Assembly (NCBI GenBank): GCA_002348045.1
Contig: DDYO01000122.1
Coordinates: forward strand, 1-8,026
Source: Anaerolineales bacterium UBA2232
GTDB taxonomy: Bacteria; Chloroflexota; Anaerolineae; UBA2200
Length of the DNA stretch: 8,026 nt
Direction of reading: 5' to 3'
The position numbers were made by a program, and so were the translations under genes. Shown here one piece after another: positions 1 through 5,839 of the stretch (its first letter is position 1; the number at the start of each line of letters is the position of its first letter). The notes under the pieces were generated by a model. It was given only the letters and a program-made list of their open reading frames with translations, did no database searches and was not told the DNA's origin.

Positions 1-42
1 TGGCCGTCTTGTCCTTTGCCGGTGGGGGAAGAAGAAGGGTGA
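1..42 (+). CDS. 3' end of an upstream ORF (partial)
   Basis: Reading from base 1, the frame stays open for 13 codons (ending in ...LPVGEEEG) and stops at TGA 40-42. Its stop overlaps the GTG start of the following glycosyltransferase as GTGA (39-42), the same overlap style used at 1525-1528 and, with ATG, at 2106-2109. That pattern is the main reason to think it is the real end of an upstream gene in the same operon. The fragment is far too short to assign a function. Confidence 0.35.
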   Translation, partial: WPSCPLPVGEEEG

Positions 43-740
43 GCCTGACCTTCGTCTGCTTCAAATGGAAGAAACCGAAGAAAGGTTTTGTCCTGCCGGC
101 CGCGATCTCTGCATACACCGCGGAGCATGTGAACACTCTCTGGCGCATGCTTTACCGGCATTACCACAAACCTTTCCGTTTCGTCTGCGTTACTGATGAT
201 CCTCGGGGGGTTGAGTGTGAGACACTGCCACTATGGGACAAGCACCTGTCCCATGGTGGCTGCTTTAACCGGCTCTACACGTTTTCGCCCGACATGAAGA
301 AGTTGCTTGGCAAGAGGTTTGTGTGTATTGATTTGGATTGCGTGATCACTGGCGACATAACCGACCTATTCACGGGCAGGCCTGATTTTGTAATAAACTC
401 GTACCACCCGCTGCCAAATCGGTCACACCCGGATCAGCACTACAACGGCGCGCTCTACATGATGAATGCTGGTTGCCGACGCCAAGTCTGGGACAATTTC
501 GACCCAGACACGAGCGTGCGATTGATTCAGAACAATCACAAACTCTGTGTTGGTTCCGACCAGGCCTGGATTCGCCTATGCTTGGGGAAGGGTGAGGAAA
601 GGTTCACGAACGATGACGGCGTGTACGAGGTCAGGCAGTTCAACGATAAGCTGCCTGCGGACGCACGTATTGTATTTTTTGCCGGCGCCCGGGATCCCTC
701 GCAGTTGCGATATGGTTGGGTGGCTGAACACTGGAAATAA
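39..740 (+). CDS. Phage-type glycosyltransferase (GT-A/GT8-like)
   Basis: A 233-aa protein resembling the small GT-A fold glycosyltransferases found in phage genomes, which would transfer a sugar from a nucleotide sugar. Seen: N-terminal strand/helix region with FRFVCVTDDP (about residues 46-55), then FVCIDLDCVITGDITDLF (about 94-111) containing the DLD (DXD-type) metal and nucleotide-sugar motif at 98-100, NGALYMMNAG (136-145), GSDQAWI (172-178), and a C-terminal FFAGARDP where relatives often carry an FHG-type motif. The GTG at 39 is preferred over an in-frame TTG at 9. It follows a purine-rich GGGGGAAGAAGAAGG stretch, makes a GTGA overlap with the upstream stop, and gives an N-terminus (SLTFVCFK) matching that of the second glycosyltransferase at 2666. 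The fold-level call is firm; donor sugar and acceptor are unknown. Confidence 0.8.
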   Translation: MSLTFVCFKWKKPKKGFVLPAAISAYTAEHVNTLWRMLYRHYHKPFRFVCVTDDPRGVECETLPLWDKHLSHGGCFNRLYTFSPDMKKLLGKRFVCIDLDCVITGDITDLFTGRPDFVINSYHPLPNRSHPDQHYNGALYMMNAGCRRQVWDNFDPDTSVRLIQNNHKLCVGSDQAWIRLCLGKGEERFTNDDGVYEVRQFNDKLPADARIVFFAGARDPSQLRYGWVAEHWK

Positions 741-743
741 ACC

Positions 744-750
744 GGAGGAA
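744..750 (+). promoter_or_regulatory. Ribosome binding site for a TTG start
   Basis: GGAGGAA lies 7 bases before TTG at 758. The encoded N-terminus (MKIGIIGYGYVG) is exactly where the Rossmann strand of a nucleotide-sugar dehydrogenase should begin. This decides the non-ATG start. Confidence 0.75.
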
Positions 751-757
751 CCACAAC

Positions 758-1528
758 TTGAAGATCGGAATTATTGGGTACGGGTATGTTGGTAAGGCGA
801 TGGCAAAGTTCCTGGGCGGCCGGCATGATGTGGTAGTCAAGGATGTCTACAACGGGTACGGGGATATCAACACCTGTGATTTCGCGGTCGTGTGCGTCCC
901 CACTCCCATGGCTGCAGACGGCAGTTGTGATTTCTCGATCGTGGAGAAGGTCGTAAGCGAGTGCGCCCTCGACCGGCTGTTGATCAAGTCCACAGTCCCG
1001 CCGGGAACCACGAAGATGCTGGCCGAGAAGTATGGTAAGAAGCTGGTGTTCTCACCCGAATACATAGGGGAGGGGAACTACCCGATCCCGTTCTGGAAGT
1101 ACCCTCACCCAACCGAGATGCAGTACCATGATTTTTGTATCTTCGGTGGTGAGCCGGCCGACACCAGCTACATGGTAGATGCCTTCAAGAACTCTTTCGG
1201 GCCACAATGCCGCTTTTTTCAGCTTACACCGACCGCCGCAGAGATCGTCAAGTACATGGAGAATTCCTGGTTGGCGACAAAGATCGCTTTCTGCAATGAG
1301 TTCTCCGACATCTCGAAAGCGTTTGGTGAGGATTACAATATGATTCGCGAGGCTTGGCTGGCTGACGGCCGTATTGAGCGCAGTCACACAGTCGTCAACA
1401 ATGGTTTTGGCGGCAAATGCCTGCCAAAGGATCTCTCTGGCATCATTGAAGCAGGGCACGCCGCGGGTGTCCCGTTGGAAGTGCTCACCGCAGTTAGGGA
1501 ATCGAACAAGAAGAGGATTGGCAAGTGA
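758..1528 (+). CDS. UDP-glucose/GDP-mannose dehydrogenase family protein, short form
   Basis: A 256-aa member of the NAD-dependent nucleotide-sugar 6-dehydrogenase family, which oxidises a UDP- or GDP-hexose to the uronic acid form. Seen: NAD-binding GYGYVG (7-12), VPTPM (47-51), STVPPGTT (78-85), SPEYIGEG (99-106), the helix AEIVKYMENSWLATKIAFCNE (161-181) carrying the conserved Lys and Asn, and FGGKCLPKD (217-225) with the catalytic Cys at 221. Full-length relatives are usually about 390-450 aa with a third, C-terminal UDP-binding domain. Here the protein ends about 30 residues after the catalytic Cys, so that domain is absent, although every catalytic motif is intact. The start is TTG with a good ribosome binding site. 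The gene lies between a glycosyltransferase and two methyltransferases, and its stop overlaps the next GTG (GTGA, 1525-1528). The family is certain; the exact substrate is not known. Confidence 0.88.
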   Translation: MKIGIIGYGYVGKAMAKFLGGRHDVVVKDVYNGYGDINTCDFAVVCVPTPMAADGSCDFSIVEKVVSECALDRLLIKSTVPPGTTKMLAEKYGKKLVFSPEYIGEGNYPIPFWKYPHPTEMQYHDFCIFGGEPADTSYMVDAFKNSFGPQCRFFQLTPTAAEIVKYMENSWLATKIAFCNEFSDISKAFGEDYNMIREAWLADGRIERSHTVVNNGFGGKCLPKDLSGIIEAGHAAGVPLEVLTAVRESNKKRIGK

Positions 1529-2109
1529 GGTCTTTATCAGAGTTATGCGCGGAAGCGAAGGAGGTTGGCCGGACCATCGACATCTCCGGGTGTAGGTATG
1601 GTTATCATAACCGCACAAAGGTTGACATCGGCGAGACTGAGTATTACCGGTTCCTCGCCGGGTTCGCCCGCGTGGTCCAGGCCAAACAGGTGCTGGAGAT
1701 AGGAACGCATTATGGTGGCTCGATCATGGCAATGTCCCGTGGAGTTCCTGGCGCCAAGCTGGTGACGGTTGATATCACGAACAAGAACGTCGAGGCGTTT
1801 GCGACCTACCCCGACGTTACCAGAGTTCGCGGAGACTCCTTGACCCCAGCAGTCTCCGCGCAGGTCACGGCACTCTTATCTGCCCCTGCCGACCTGATGT
1901 ACATTGACAGCCTTCACACCAAGGAGGCGGTGCTGGCGAACATGGAGATGTACTCCAAACTCCGCCCGCGCTATATCGTTCTCGATGATATCCACATCAG
2001 CGACTCAATGGATGATCTATGGGTGTATCTCCGGAGCCGCTATGAAACGGTGGATCTCTCGGACATCGCCGACCGCAAGCGCGTTGGTTTTGGGGCTGTA
2101 GCCCTATGA
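1525..2109 (+). CDS. Class I SAM-dependent methyltransferase (Methyltransf_24/CmcI-like)
   Basis: A 194-aa protein with the Rossmann-like class I methyltransferase layout. Motif I VLEIGTHYGGS is at 56-66, the acidic strand end TVDI at 81-84, a motif IV-like LMYIDSLHT at 124-132, then the helix KEAVLANMEMY and strand IVLDDIH (151-157). The pattern ID-x-x-H followed by a helix and LDD resembles the Methyltransf_24/CmcI (cephalosporin hydroxylase-like) group, whose members are often sugar or small-molecule O-methyltransferases. That assignment is from memory of the family pattern. The GTG start overlaps the preceding stop and has AAGAGGA 8 bases upstream. The stop overlaps the next ATG (2106-2109), so translation is probably coupled. 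In this context methylation of a sugar or glycan is the likeliest job. Confidence 0.72.
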   Translation: MRSLSELCAEAKEVGRTIDISGCRYGYHNRTKVDIGETEYYRFLAGFARVVQAKQVLEIGTHYGGSIMAMSRGVPGAKLVTVDITNKNVEAFATYPDVTRVRGDSLTPAVSAQVTALLSAPADLMYIDSLHTKEAVLANMEMYSKLRPRYIVLDDIHISDSMDDLWVYLRSRYETVDLSDIADRKRVGFGAVAL

Positions 2110-2678
2110 AAATTTCTCCGGAAGCAGCAGGGTATCTGCTGGAGCAGCGCACGCAGTTGCAGGCGACGTTGGCTGAAGCGTACTTGGCGTCGTGCCTGAA
2201 GGACGCAGAACTGATTGCGGGCGCCATAAAGACGGCGCCCGCAATCGCGATCGATCTCGGTGGCGGCCTCGGTGGCGTCTCTGCTTGTCTTAGCGAGTTC
2301 TGGCCTGACTGCAAATTCGTCATCGTCGATCGCGACGGCCGGGAGGGGCGCAAGATTAACTACGGCGAGGACTTCGGCAAGTACAATCAGCTCGAAGAGA
2401 CCGGCAAGTTCCTGCGCTCAGGAGGCGTCAAGCACCAACTTGTCAACATCGATGTTCAGCCGTCACCGATTACGGCGGACCTCGTTTTCTCCGTGCTGTC
2501 GTGGGGTTTCCACTATCCGATCGAGACGCACCTTGACTGGGTCGTGTGTGCGGCAAGGCAGGTCATTGTTGATTGCCGGGCTGGTACTGGGTCGAGTGCA
2601 GCGCTAACCCGGGTGTTCTCTACCGTCAAGCTGATTTCAGAATACCCCAAACACGAGTGGTACCTATGCTCACAGTAG
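2106..2678 (+). CDS. Putative class I SAM-dependent methyltransferase
   Basis: A 190-aa protein, not an obvious close relative of the preceding methyltransferase. Seen: an N-terminal helical region, then a glycine-rich motif I IDLGGGLGGVSA (49-60), the strand end FVIVDRDG (71-78) where the ribose-binding acidic residue of a SAM enzyme would sit, and DLVFSVLSWGFHYP (125-138) in the motif IV position. The core is small and lacks a distinct substrate domain. The ATG overlaps the preceding stop (ATGA) and no strong ribosome binding site precedes it; instead a 4-bp GGGC/GCCC hairpin (2093-2104) sits just before the ATG, so it is probably translated by coupling. The 3' end overlaps the next gene by 13 bp. 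A methyltransferase fold is likely; the substrate is unknown, and a non-catalytic partner role cannot be excluded. Confidence 0.65.
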   Translation: MKISPEAAGYLLEQRTQLQATLAEAYLASCLKDAELIAGAIKTAPAIAIDLGGGLGGVSACLSEFWPDCKFVIVDRDGREGRKINYGEDFGKYNQLEETGKFLRSGGVKHQLVNIDVQPSPITADLVFSVLSWGFHYPIETHLDWVVCAARQVIVDCRAGTGSSAALTRVFSTVKLISEYPKHEWYLCSQ

Positions 2679-3286
2679 CTTGCGTCCTGAAGTCTGGAGT
2701 CTGGAAACCGTCAAAGCTTGACGGAGGTTATTCCTTCTCCCATGTCGAGCGGTTGCACCGAAAAGTCCAGGAGCACCTGACTTTGCCCCACCGGTTCGTG
2801 TGCTTGTCGGATGTGCCGGGAGCGTTCACCGTCCCGCTGCTTCACGACTGGCCCGGCTGGTGGAGCAAGATGGAGTTGTTCCGGCCGGGCCTGTTCGAAG
2901 GCCCTGTACTCTATATCGACTTGGACACCGATATTGTGGGCAACATCGACCACATGGTCCAGCACAAAGGGTTCACGGCATTAAGGAACCTCTCCTCAAA
3001 AAAGAAAGGCAGGATGGGATCTGGTGTAATGTTCTGGGACAAGACACCGAACTACTTGTACGCCAGCTTTGTCCAGCGTCCGGAATTCTTCATGAACGAT
3101 TACTGCCACACCAGCGATCGCTGGGGTGACCAGGGGTTTCTACAGGAGCACTTAGGCGGAGGGTTTCTGGAGTGGCAGACGTTGTTTCCGAACCAGATTC
3201 GTTCGTTCAAACTCGACCCTCCCCATCCCGAGGACAGAATTATCTGTTACCACGGGAAGGGGAAGAGCGAGGCGTTTATTGTATAG
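2666..3286 (+). CDS. Phage-type glycosyltransferase (second copy)
   Basis: A 206-aa glycosyltransferase-like protein. Seen: HRFVCLSDVPG (42-52), WWSKMELFRPGLF (65-77), LYIDLDTDIVGNID (82-95) with the DXD-type motif DLD at 85-87, GSGVMFWD (118-125), WGDQGFL (153-159) and a C-terminal CYHGKGK (194-200). The order FVC-x-D, DLD, G-x-x-M, DQ and HGK is the recurrent pattern of small phage GT8-like enzymes. The same order occurs in the 39-740 gene, so the two are distant paralogs. The ATG at 2666 is chosen because the conserved domain begins there; a longer frame to 2573 would lie wholly inside the methyltransferase gene. The ribosome binding site is weak (GAGTGG), consistent with coupling to the overlapping upstream gene. 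Its last 11 bases overlap the convergent membrane-protein gene. Confidence 0.82.
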   Translation: MLTVACVLKSGVWKPSKLDGGYSFSHVERLHRKVQEHLTLPHRFVCLSDVPGAFTVPLLHDWPGWWSKMELFRPGLFEGPVLYIDLDTDIVGNIDHMVQHKGFTALRNLSSKKKGRMGSGVMFWDKTPNYLYASFVQRPEFFMNDYCHTSDRWGDQGFLQEHLGGGFLEWQTLFPNQIRSFKLDPPHPEDRIICYHGKGKSEAFIV

Positions 3287-3443
3287 GTCCGGCGGTTGGC
3301 GGCGACGCCTGCATGGTGTAGAGCGTCCGCTCCTGCGCCTTGGCGATCCTGTCCAGATGCTTGTTCGTCGTGAACAGGTGTCCGGCGATAGCGACCAGAG
3401 CCAGGAAGACCAGGACGAGAAGTATGGCTATAAGGTAGGTCAT
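3276..3443 (-). CDS. Small single-span membrane protein (unknown function)
   Basis: A 55-aa ORF on the minus strand, last gene of the recombination operon. Residues about 3-20 are almost purely hydrophobic (MTYLIAILLVLVFLALVAIA), a clear membrane segment or signal anchor. A charged, helix-prone stretch follows (NKHLDRIAKAQERT, 27-40), then a Pro-rich tail ending PTAGPIQ. There is no Cys lipobox. The ATG forms an ATGA overlap (3440-3443) with the stop of the diphosphohydrolase gene, and AGAGGA precedes it at about 8 bases. The 3' end overlaps the convergent glycosyltransferase by 11 bp. I do not recognise the family. An inner-membrane anchored accessory protein is the plainest reading; a spanin or holin role is possible but nothing here supports it. 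Confidence 0.6.
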   Translation of the reverse strand: MTYLIAILLVLVFLALVAIAGHLFTTNKHLDRIAKAQERTLYTMQASPPTAGPIQ

Positions 3444-3778
3444 AGGCTGTCCTCTTCAGGCTTCAACACAAGCTCCAACTGGGCCAACGCATTCCAGGCC
3501 TCATGCCATCGGTGTGGCATGCCACTTTCGGGGTCACACTCCTCGCCCTGTGCTCGCTTCAGCTTATGCCGCCACTCGGCATCGGCGTACCTGTTGATCC
3601 CATCATCCACCTGGAGCCAGCCTCCTCGGGAATATTTGCGGGCGCCGTATGTAGCTATCTGTGCGATTGCTTCCAGCGCATGCGGAAACTGGAGCAGCAG
3701 CGCAGCCATCAACTTCCCCTCGTCGAGCTTCGCGCCTGGCTCGTGCTGGCCTATTCCGTTTGGGTCTGTTTCTCTCAT
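3440..3778 (-). CDS. dATP/dGTP diphosphohydrolase (DUF5664, MazZ-type)
   Basis: A 112-aa all-alpha protein matching the phage DUF5664 family. Known members, such as MazZ of cyanophage S-2L, hydrolyse dGTP/dATP to monophosphate and pyrophosphate. Seen: GAKLDEGK (15-22), a helix ending ATYGARKYSRGGW (42-54), RYADAEWRHKLKR (63-75), then the signature DPESGMPHRWHEAWNA (82-97). The ATG at 3778 is preferred over the GTG at 3781 because the ribosome binding site leaves 7 bases before the ATG and only 4 before the GTG. It follows the SbcC-like gene directly and its stop overlaps the next ATG. A role in shaping the phage nucleotide pool is inferred. No PurZ or DatZ, which would indicate a diaminopurine genome, lies in this window. 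Confidence 0.78.
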   Translation of the reverse strand: MRETDPNGIGQHEPGAKLDEGKLMAALLLQFPHALEAIAQIATYGARKYSRGGWLQVDDGINRYADAEWRHKLKRAQGEECDPESGMPHRWHEAWNALAQLELVLKPEEDSL

Positions 3779-3783
3779 CACGT

Positions 3784-3792
3784 CTCCTCCTT
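3784..3792 (-). promoter_or_regulatory. Strong ribosome binding site fused to the upstream stop codon
   Basis: On the minus strand the SbcC-like stop TAA (3793-3791) runs into TAAGGAGGAG, so the Shine-Dalgarno sequence overlaps the stop codon. It lies 7 bases before ATG 3778 and 4 before GTG 3781, favouring the ATG and suggesting translational coupling. Confidence 0.7.
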
Positions 3793-5839
3793 AAATTACC
3801 AGTAAGTGTTCACCGGCCGCTTCATCCGTGTCCCGGTGCGTGATGTGCAAAACCTGCTCGAAGCCGGCCGCAGCCAGAACGCCCAGCATGAGTGCTGACC
3901 TGTCCAAATCCATCCCAGCTCCAGCCTCGTCCAGCACGAGTATCCCGCAGTTAGAAAATAACTTGGCCAGCGTGATCCTGAGTGCCAGGCCAAGGAGGTC
4001 AAAAGTTGACCCCGACACGACGGGGTGCCTATTGACAAGAAAACCTTTCGCCGACCGGCTGATCACTGACTCCTCCCCGCGCATCAGGGAAAAGTACCTG
4101 CTGGTGCCCCCAAGCACCTTGGACCAGAGCAGTTCCGCCACGACCAGTCGAGCAGCTCTCACTGCCTTCAGTAATTCATTATTCTCCTGCACGGTCTTGA
4201 TCGACTCCTGCAACGCCGCGATCTCGCCGGTTAGCAACTTGAGAGTCTGTTCCCGGTGGAAGTTGTTCTGCTCAGCGACCTTGATTTGCTCGGCAATCTC
4301 GCTAACTTGTTGACGCAGGGCGGTCTCCGCAGCCGCGACCTCCTGCTGCTCTTTCCTGGGCGAATCGAGATTGGTTGTCTGGCACTGCGCCAGATCTTGC
4401 TCCAGCGTTGCCACCGCGTCACTGGCGACCACCGGCAGAACATCAAGCTGAGCCTGAGCCCGCTCGGCCGCAGCGGCCTTCGTCCGCAGATGCTGAGGGT
4501 CTTCCGCCGGTATCCCGACATTGACCGGCACTGGTGCGGCCCACGTCGCCTTCCATGGCACTACGTTCTTGTCAACATGGACAAGCGAGGAGAAGGGCAG
4601 CAGGGTTCGCTCCCAGCCCACCTGATACTGCTGGACGGCCTGGAGGGCGTGGAGCTCACCCTGCGCTTCTGCGGCAGCAGCGACGTAGCTGGCGTCTGCT
4701 GCCGCCAGCGCGGCCAGAGCCTCGTCCACCTCCGCGTTGTTTCTTTTGATCACAGCCGCGTCGGAGAGCTGCCCACACACCTCTTTCGTGATCGGACACA
4801 CTGTCGAGGTCAGCCGCTCCTTCTCTTTGTTCCGGATATCTGCTGCGACCGTCGCGCGCTGGCTGTTCAGGGTTGTGAGCCGGGCCTGAACATCAGCGAT
4901 CTCATGGGCTAGGTCGCTTACGTCCCCCTCCCACTCATCACCAGCATAAGCGGGCAGAGAGGTGAAGCCCTGATACGTCATCCAGTCCCGGGCCCGTTCC
5001 ATCTGCAGTTCCAGCGCGGCGATCTTCTCCGGCAGGCCGACAGCGCTGGCGACCTCAACCTCCAGACGCCGGCGTGTCTCAAGCACCCTGGTGGTTTCCT
5101 GAATCTGCCGGGTGACCTCCTGCCTGCGGGCCTCAGCAGTCTGGTTCGCTTTCTCTTGGGTGGCAATCTCTATCTGCAAGGTGTGTGCGCTCATGCTGAG
5201 AACATCAAGGTTCGCTTGCTCGACTTCGAGCCCGGCCTGCAGGCCTGATATGTCGACCAGCGGCGGCAGCGCGGCACGCTGGGACTCCTTCTGCTCGATC
5301 ATGCTCTCGTAGGATTTCACGGAGCCGGTTTCGAGCTTGCTGCTGAGGGTGCTGACGAGAGCATCAACCTCCTGGAACCCAGCCAGCTCCTCAATGTATG
5401 CCGACAGCGCTGTCGGGCCGAGAGCAAGGATGCCCTGGACCTTGCCCTGCTTGGCAAAGATTGTGCTGTCCGCGCGGCCGGCAGGGACCCCCAGCAATTC
5501 TTCGACCTTGGCCGTCACAGGTGCGTGGTTCGTGCAGACCACCTGGTCGCCGCATCTCAGTTCAGCGCCGGCGTTACCCCGGATGCAGGTATAGTTCTTG
5601 CCGTCCACGGCCTCGAACTCGACCACGGTCTTGAGAGACTTGGCGCCCTCGTTGTTGATGTAGTGCTCCAGCGAAAAGTCCAGCACGCTGGTTCCGAACA
5701 GGCAGTAGAACATGCCGAGCACGGCCGTTGTCTTCCCCGCCTCGTTTCCGCCCCTGATCACGGTGAGGCCTTCTTGAAGAGGAAGCTCCCGCGACTTGTG
5801 CTTTCCGAAATTTGTAAGGGATACTTTATTTATCTTCAT
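3791..5839 (-). CDS. sbcC: SbcC/Rad50-like recombination nuclease ATPase (T4 gp46-like)
   Basis: A 682-aa SMC-type ATPase, the partner of the SbcD-like nuclease, expected to process DNA ends and support recombination-dependent replication. Seen: Walker A G-x4-GKT at 30-37, a Q-loop-like AKQGKVQG (129-136), long Gln/Glu/Ala-rich coiled-coil stretches at roughly 200-285 and 305-400, and again about 450-560. The signature region SGSTFDLLGLALR is at 609-621, Walker B ILVLDE at 633-638, D-loop AGAGMD (639-644) and the H-loop His in HITHRD (665-670). Its length is nearer T4 gp46 (about 560) than E. coli SbcC (about 1050). Oddities: the zinc-hook position has Cys348 and Cys355 (CX6C) rather than CXXC, and the signature has SGST rather than SGGE/Q. 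The ATG overlaps the preceding stop (5836-5839) and has GGAGG 7 bases upstream. Confidence 0.9.
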   Translation of the reverse strand: MKINKVSLTNFGKHKSRELPLQEGLTVIRGGNEAGKTTAVLGMFYCLFGTSVLDFSLEHYINNEGAKSLKTVVEFEAVDGKNYTCIRGNAGAELRCGDQVVCTNHAPVTAKVEELLGVPAGRADSTIFAKQGKVQGILALGPTALSAYIEELAGFQEVDALVSTLSSKLETGSVKSYESMIEQKESQRAALPPLVDISGLQAGLEVEQANLDVLSMSAHTLQIEIATQEKANQTAEARRQEVTRQIQETTRVLETRRRLEVEVASAVGLPEKIAALELQMERARDWMTYQGFTSLPAYAGDEWEGDVSDLAHEIADVQARLTTLNSQRATVAADIRNKEKERLTSTVCPITKEVCGQLSDAAVIKRNNAEVDEALAALAAADASYVAAAAEAQGELHALQAVQQYQVGWERTLLPFSSLVHVDKNVVPWKATWAAPVPVNVGIPAEDPQHLRTKAAAAERAQAQLDVLPVVASDAVATLEQDLAQCQTTNLDSPRKEQQEVAAAETALRQQVSEIAEQIKVAEQNNFHREQTLKLLTGEIAALQESIKTVQENNELLKAVRAARLVVAELLWSKVLGGTSRYFSLMRGEESVISRSAKGFLVNRHPVVSGSTFDLLGLALRITLAKLFSNCGILVLDEAGAGMDLDRSALMLGVLAAAGFEQVLHITHRDTDEAAGEHLLVI

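Noticed and set aside
9..38. TTG at 9 as the start of the first glycosyltransferase
   Set aside because: It adds a Gly/Arg-rich stretch that is really ribosome-binding sequence; the GTG at 39 gives a GTGA overlap and a domain-aligned N-terminus.
1052..1618. Minus-strand open frame of 188 codons opposite the dehydrogenase
   Set aside because: The plus strand encodes an intact, motif-rich dehydrogenase. The antisense product has no recognisable features.
2093..2104. GGGC-TGTA-GCCC hairpin just before the ATG at 2106 as a terminator or riboswitch
   Set aside because: The stem is only 4 bp, there is no T-run, and it lies in the end of a coding region; at most a minor influence on start-site access.
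2573..2665. Upstream extension of the second glycosyltransferase to a start at 2573
   Set aside because: It would lie entirely inside the methyltransferase gene and add 31 residues before the conserved domain; the ATG at 2666 fits the family N-terminus.
3440..3778. Diaminopurine (Z) genome system
   Set aside because: Only a MazZ-type gene is present in the window; the family is common in phages with normal DNA, so this cannot be claimed here.
3279..3794. Open plus-strand frame of 171 codons opposite the diphosphohydrolase and small membrane-protein genes
   Set aside because: The minus-strand products have clear family motifs, ribosome binding sites and ATGA coupling. The plus-strand product is Ser/Pro/Cys-rich with no recognisable domain and no proper ribosome binding site.
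4256..4912. Long plus-strand open frame (218 codons) inside the SbcC-like gene
   Set aside because: It is antisense to the coiled-coil coding region, whose biased codons keep the opposite frame open. It has no domain and no translation signal.
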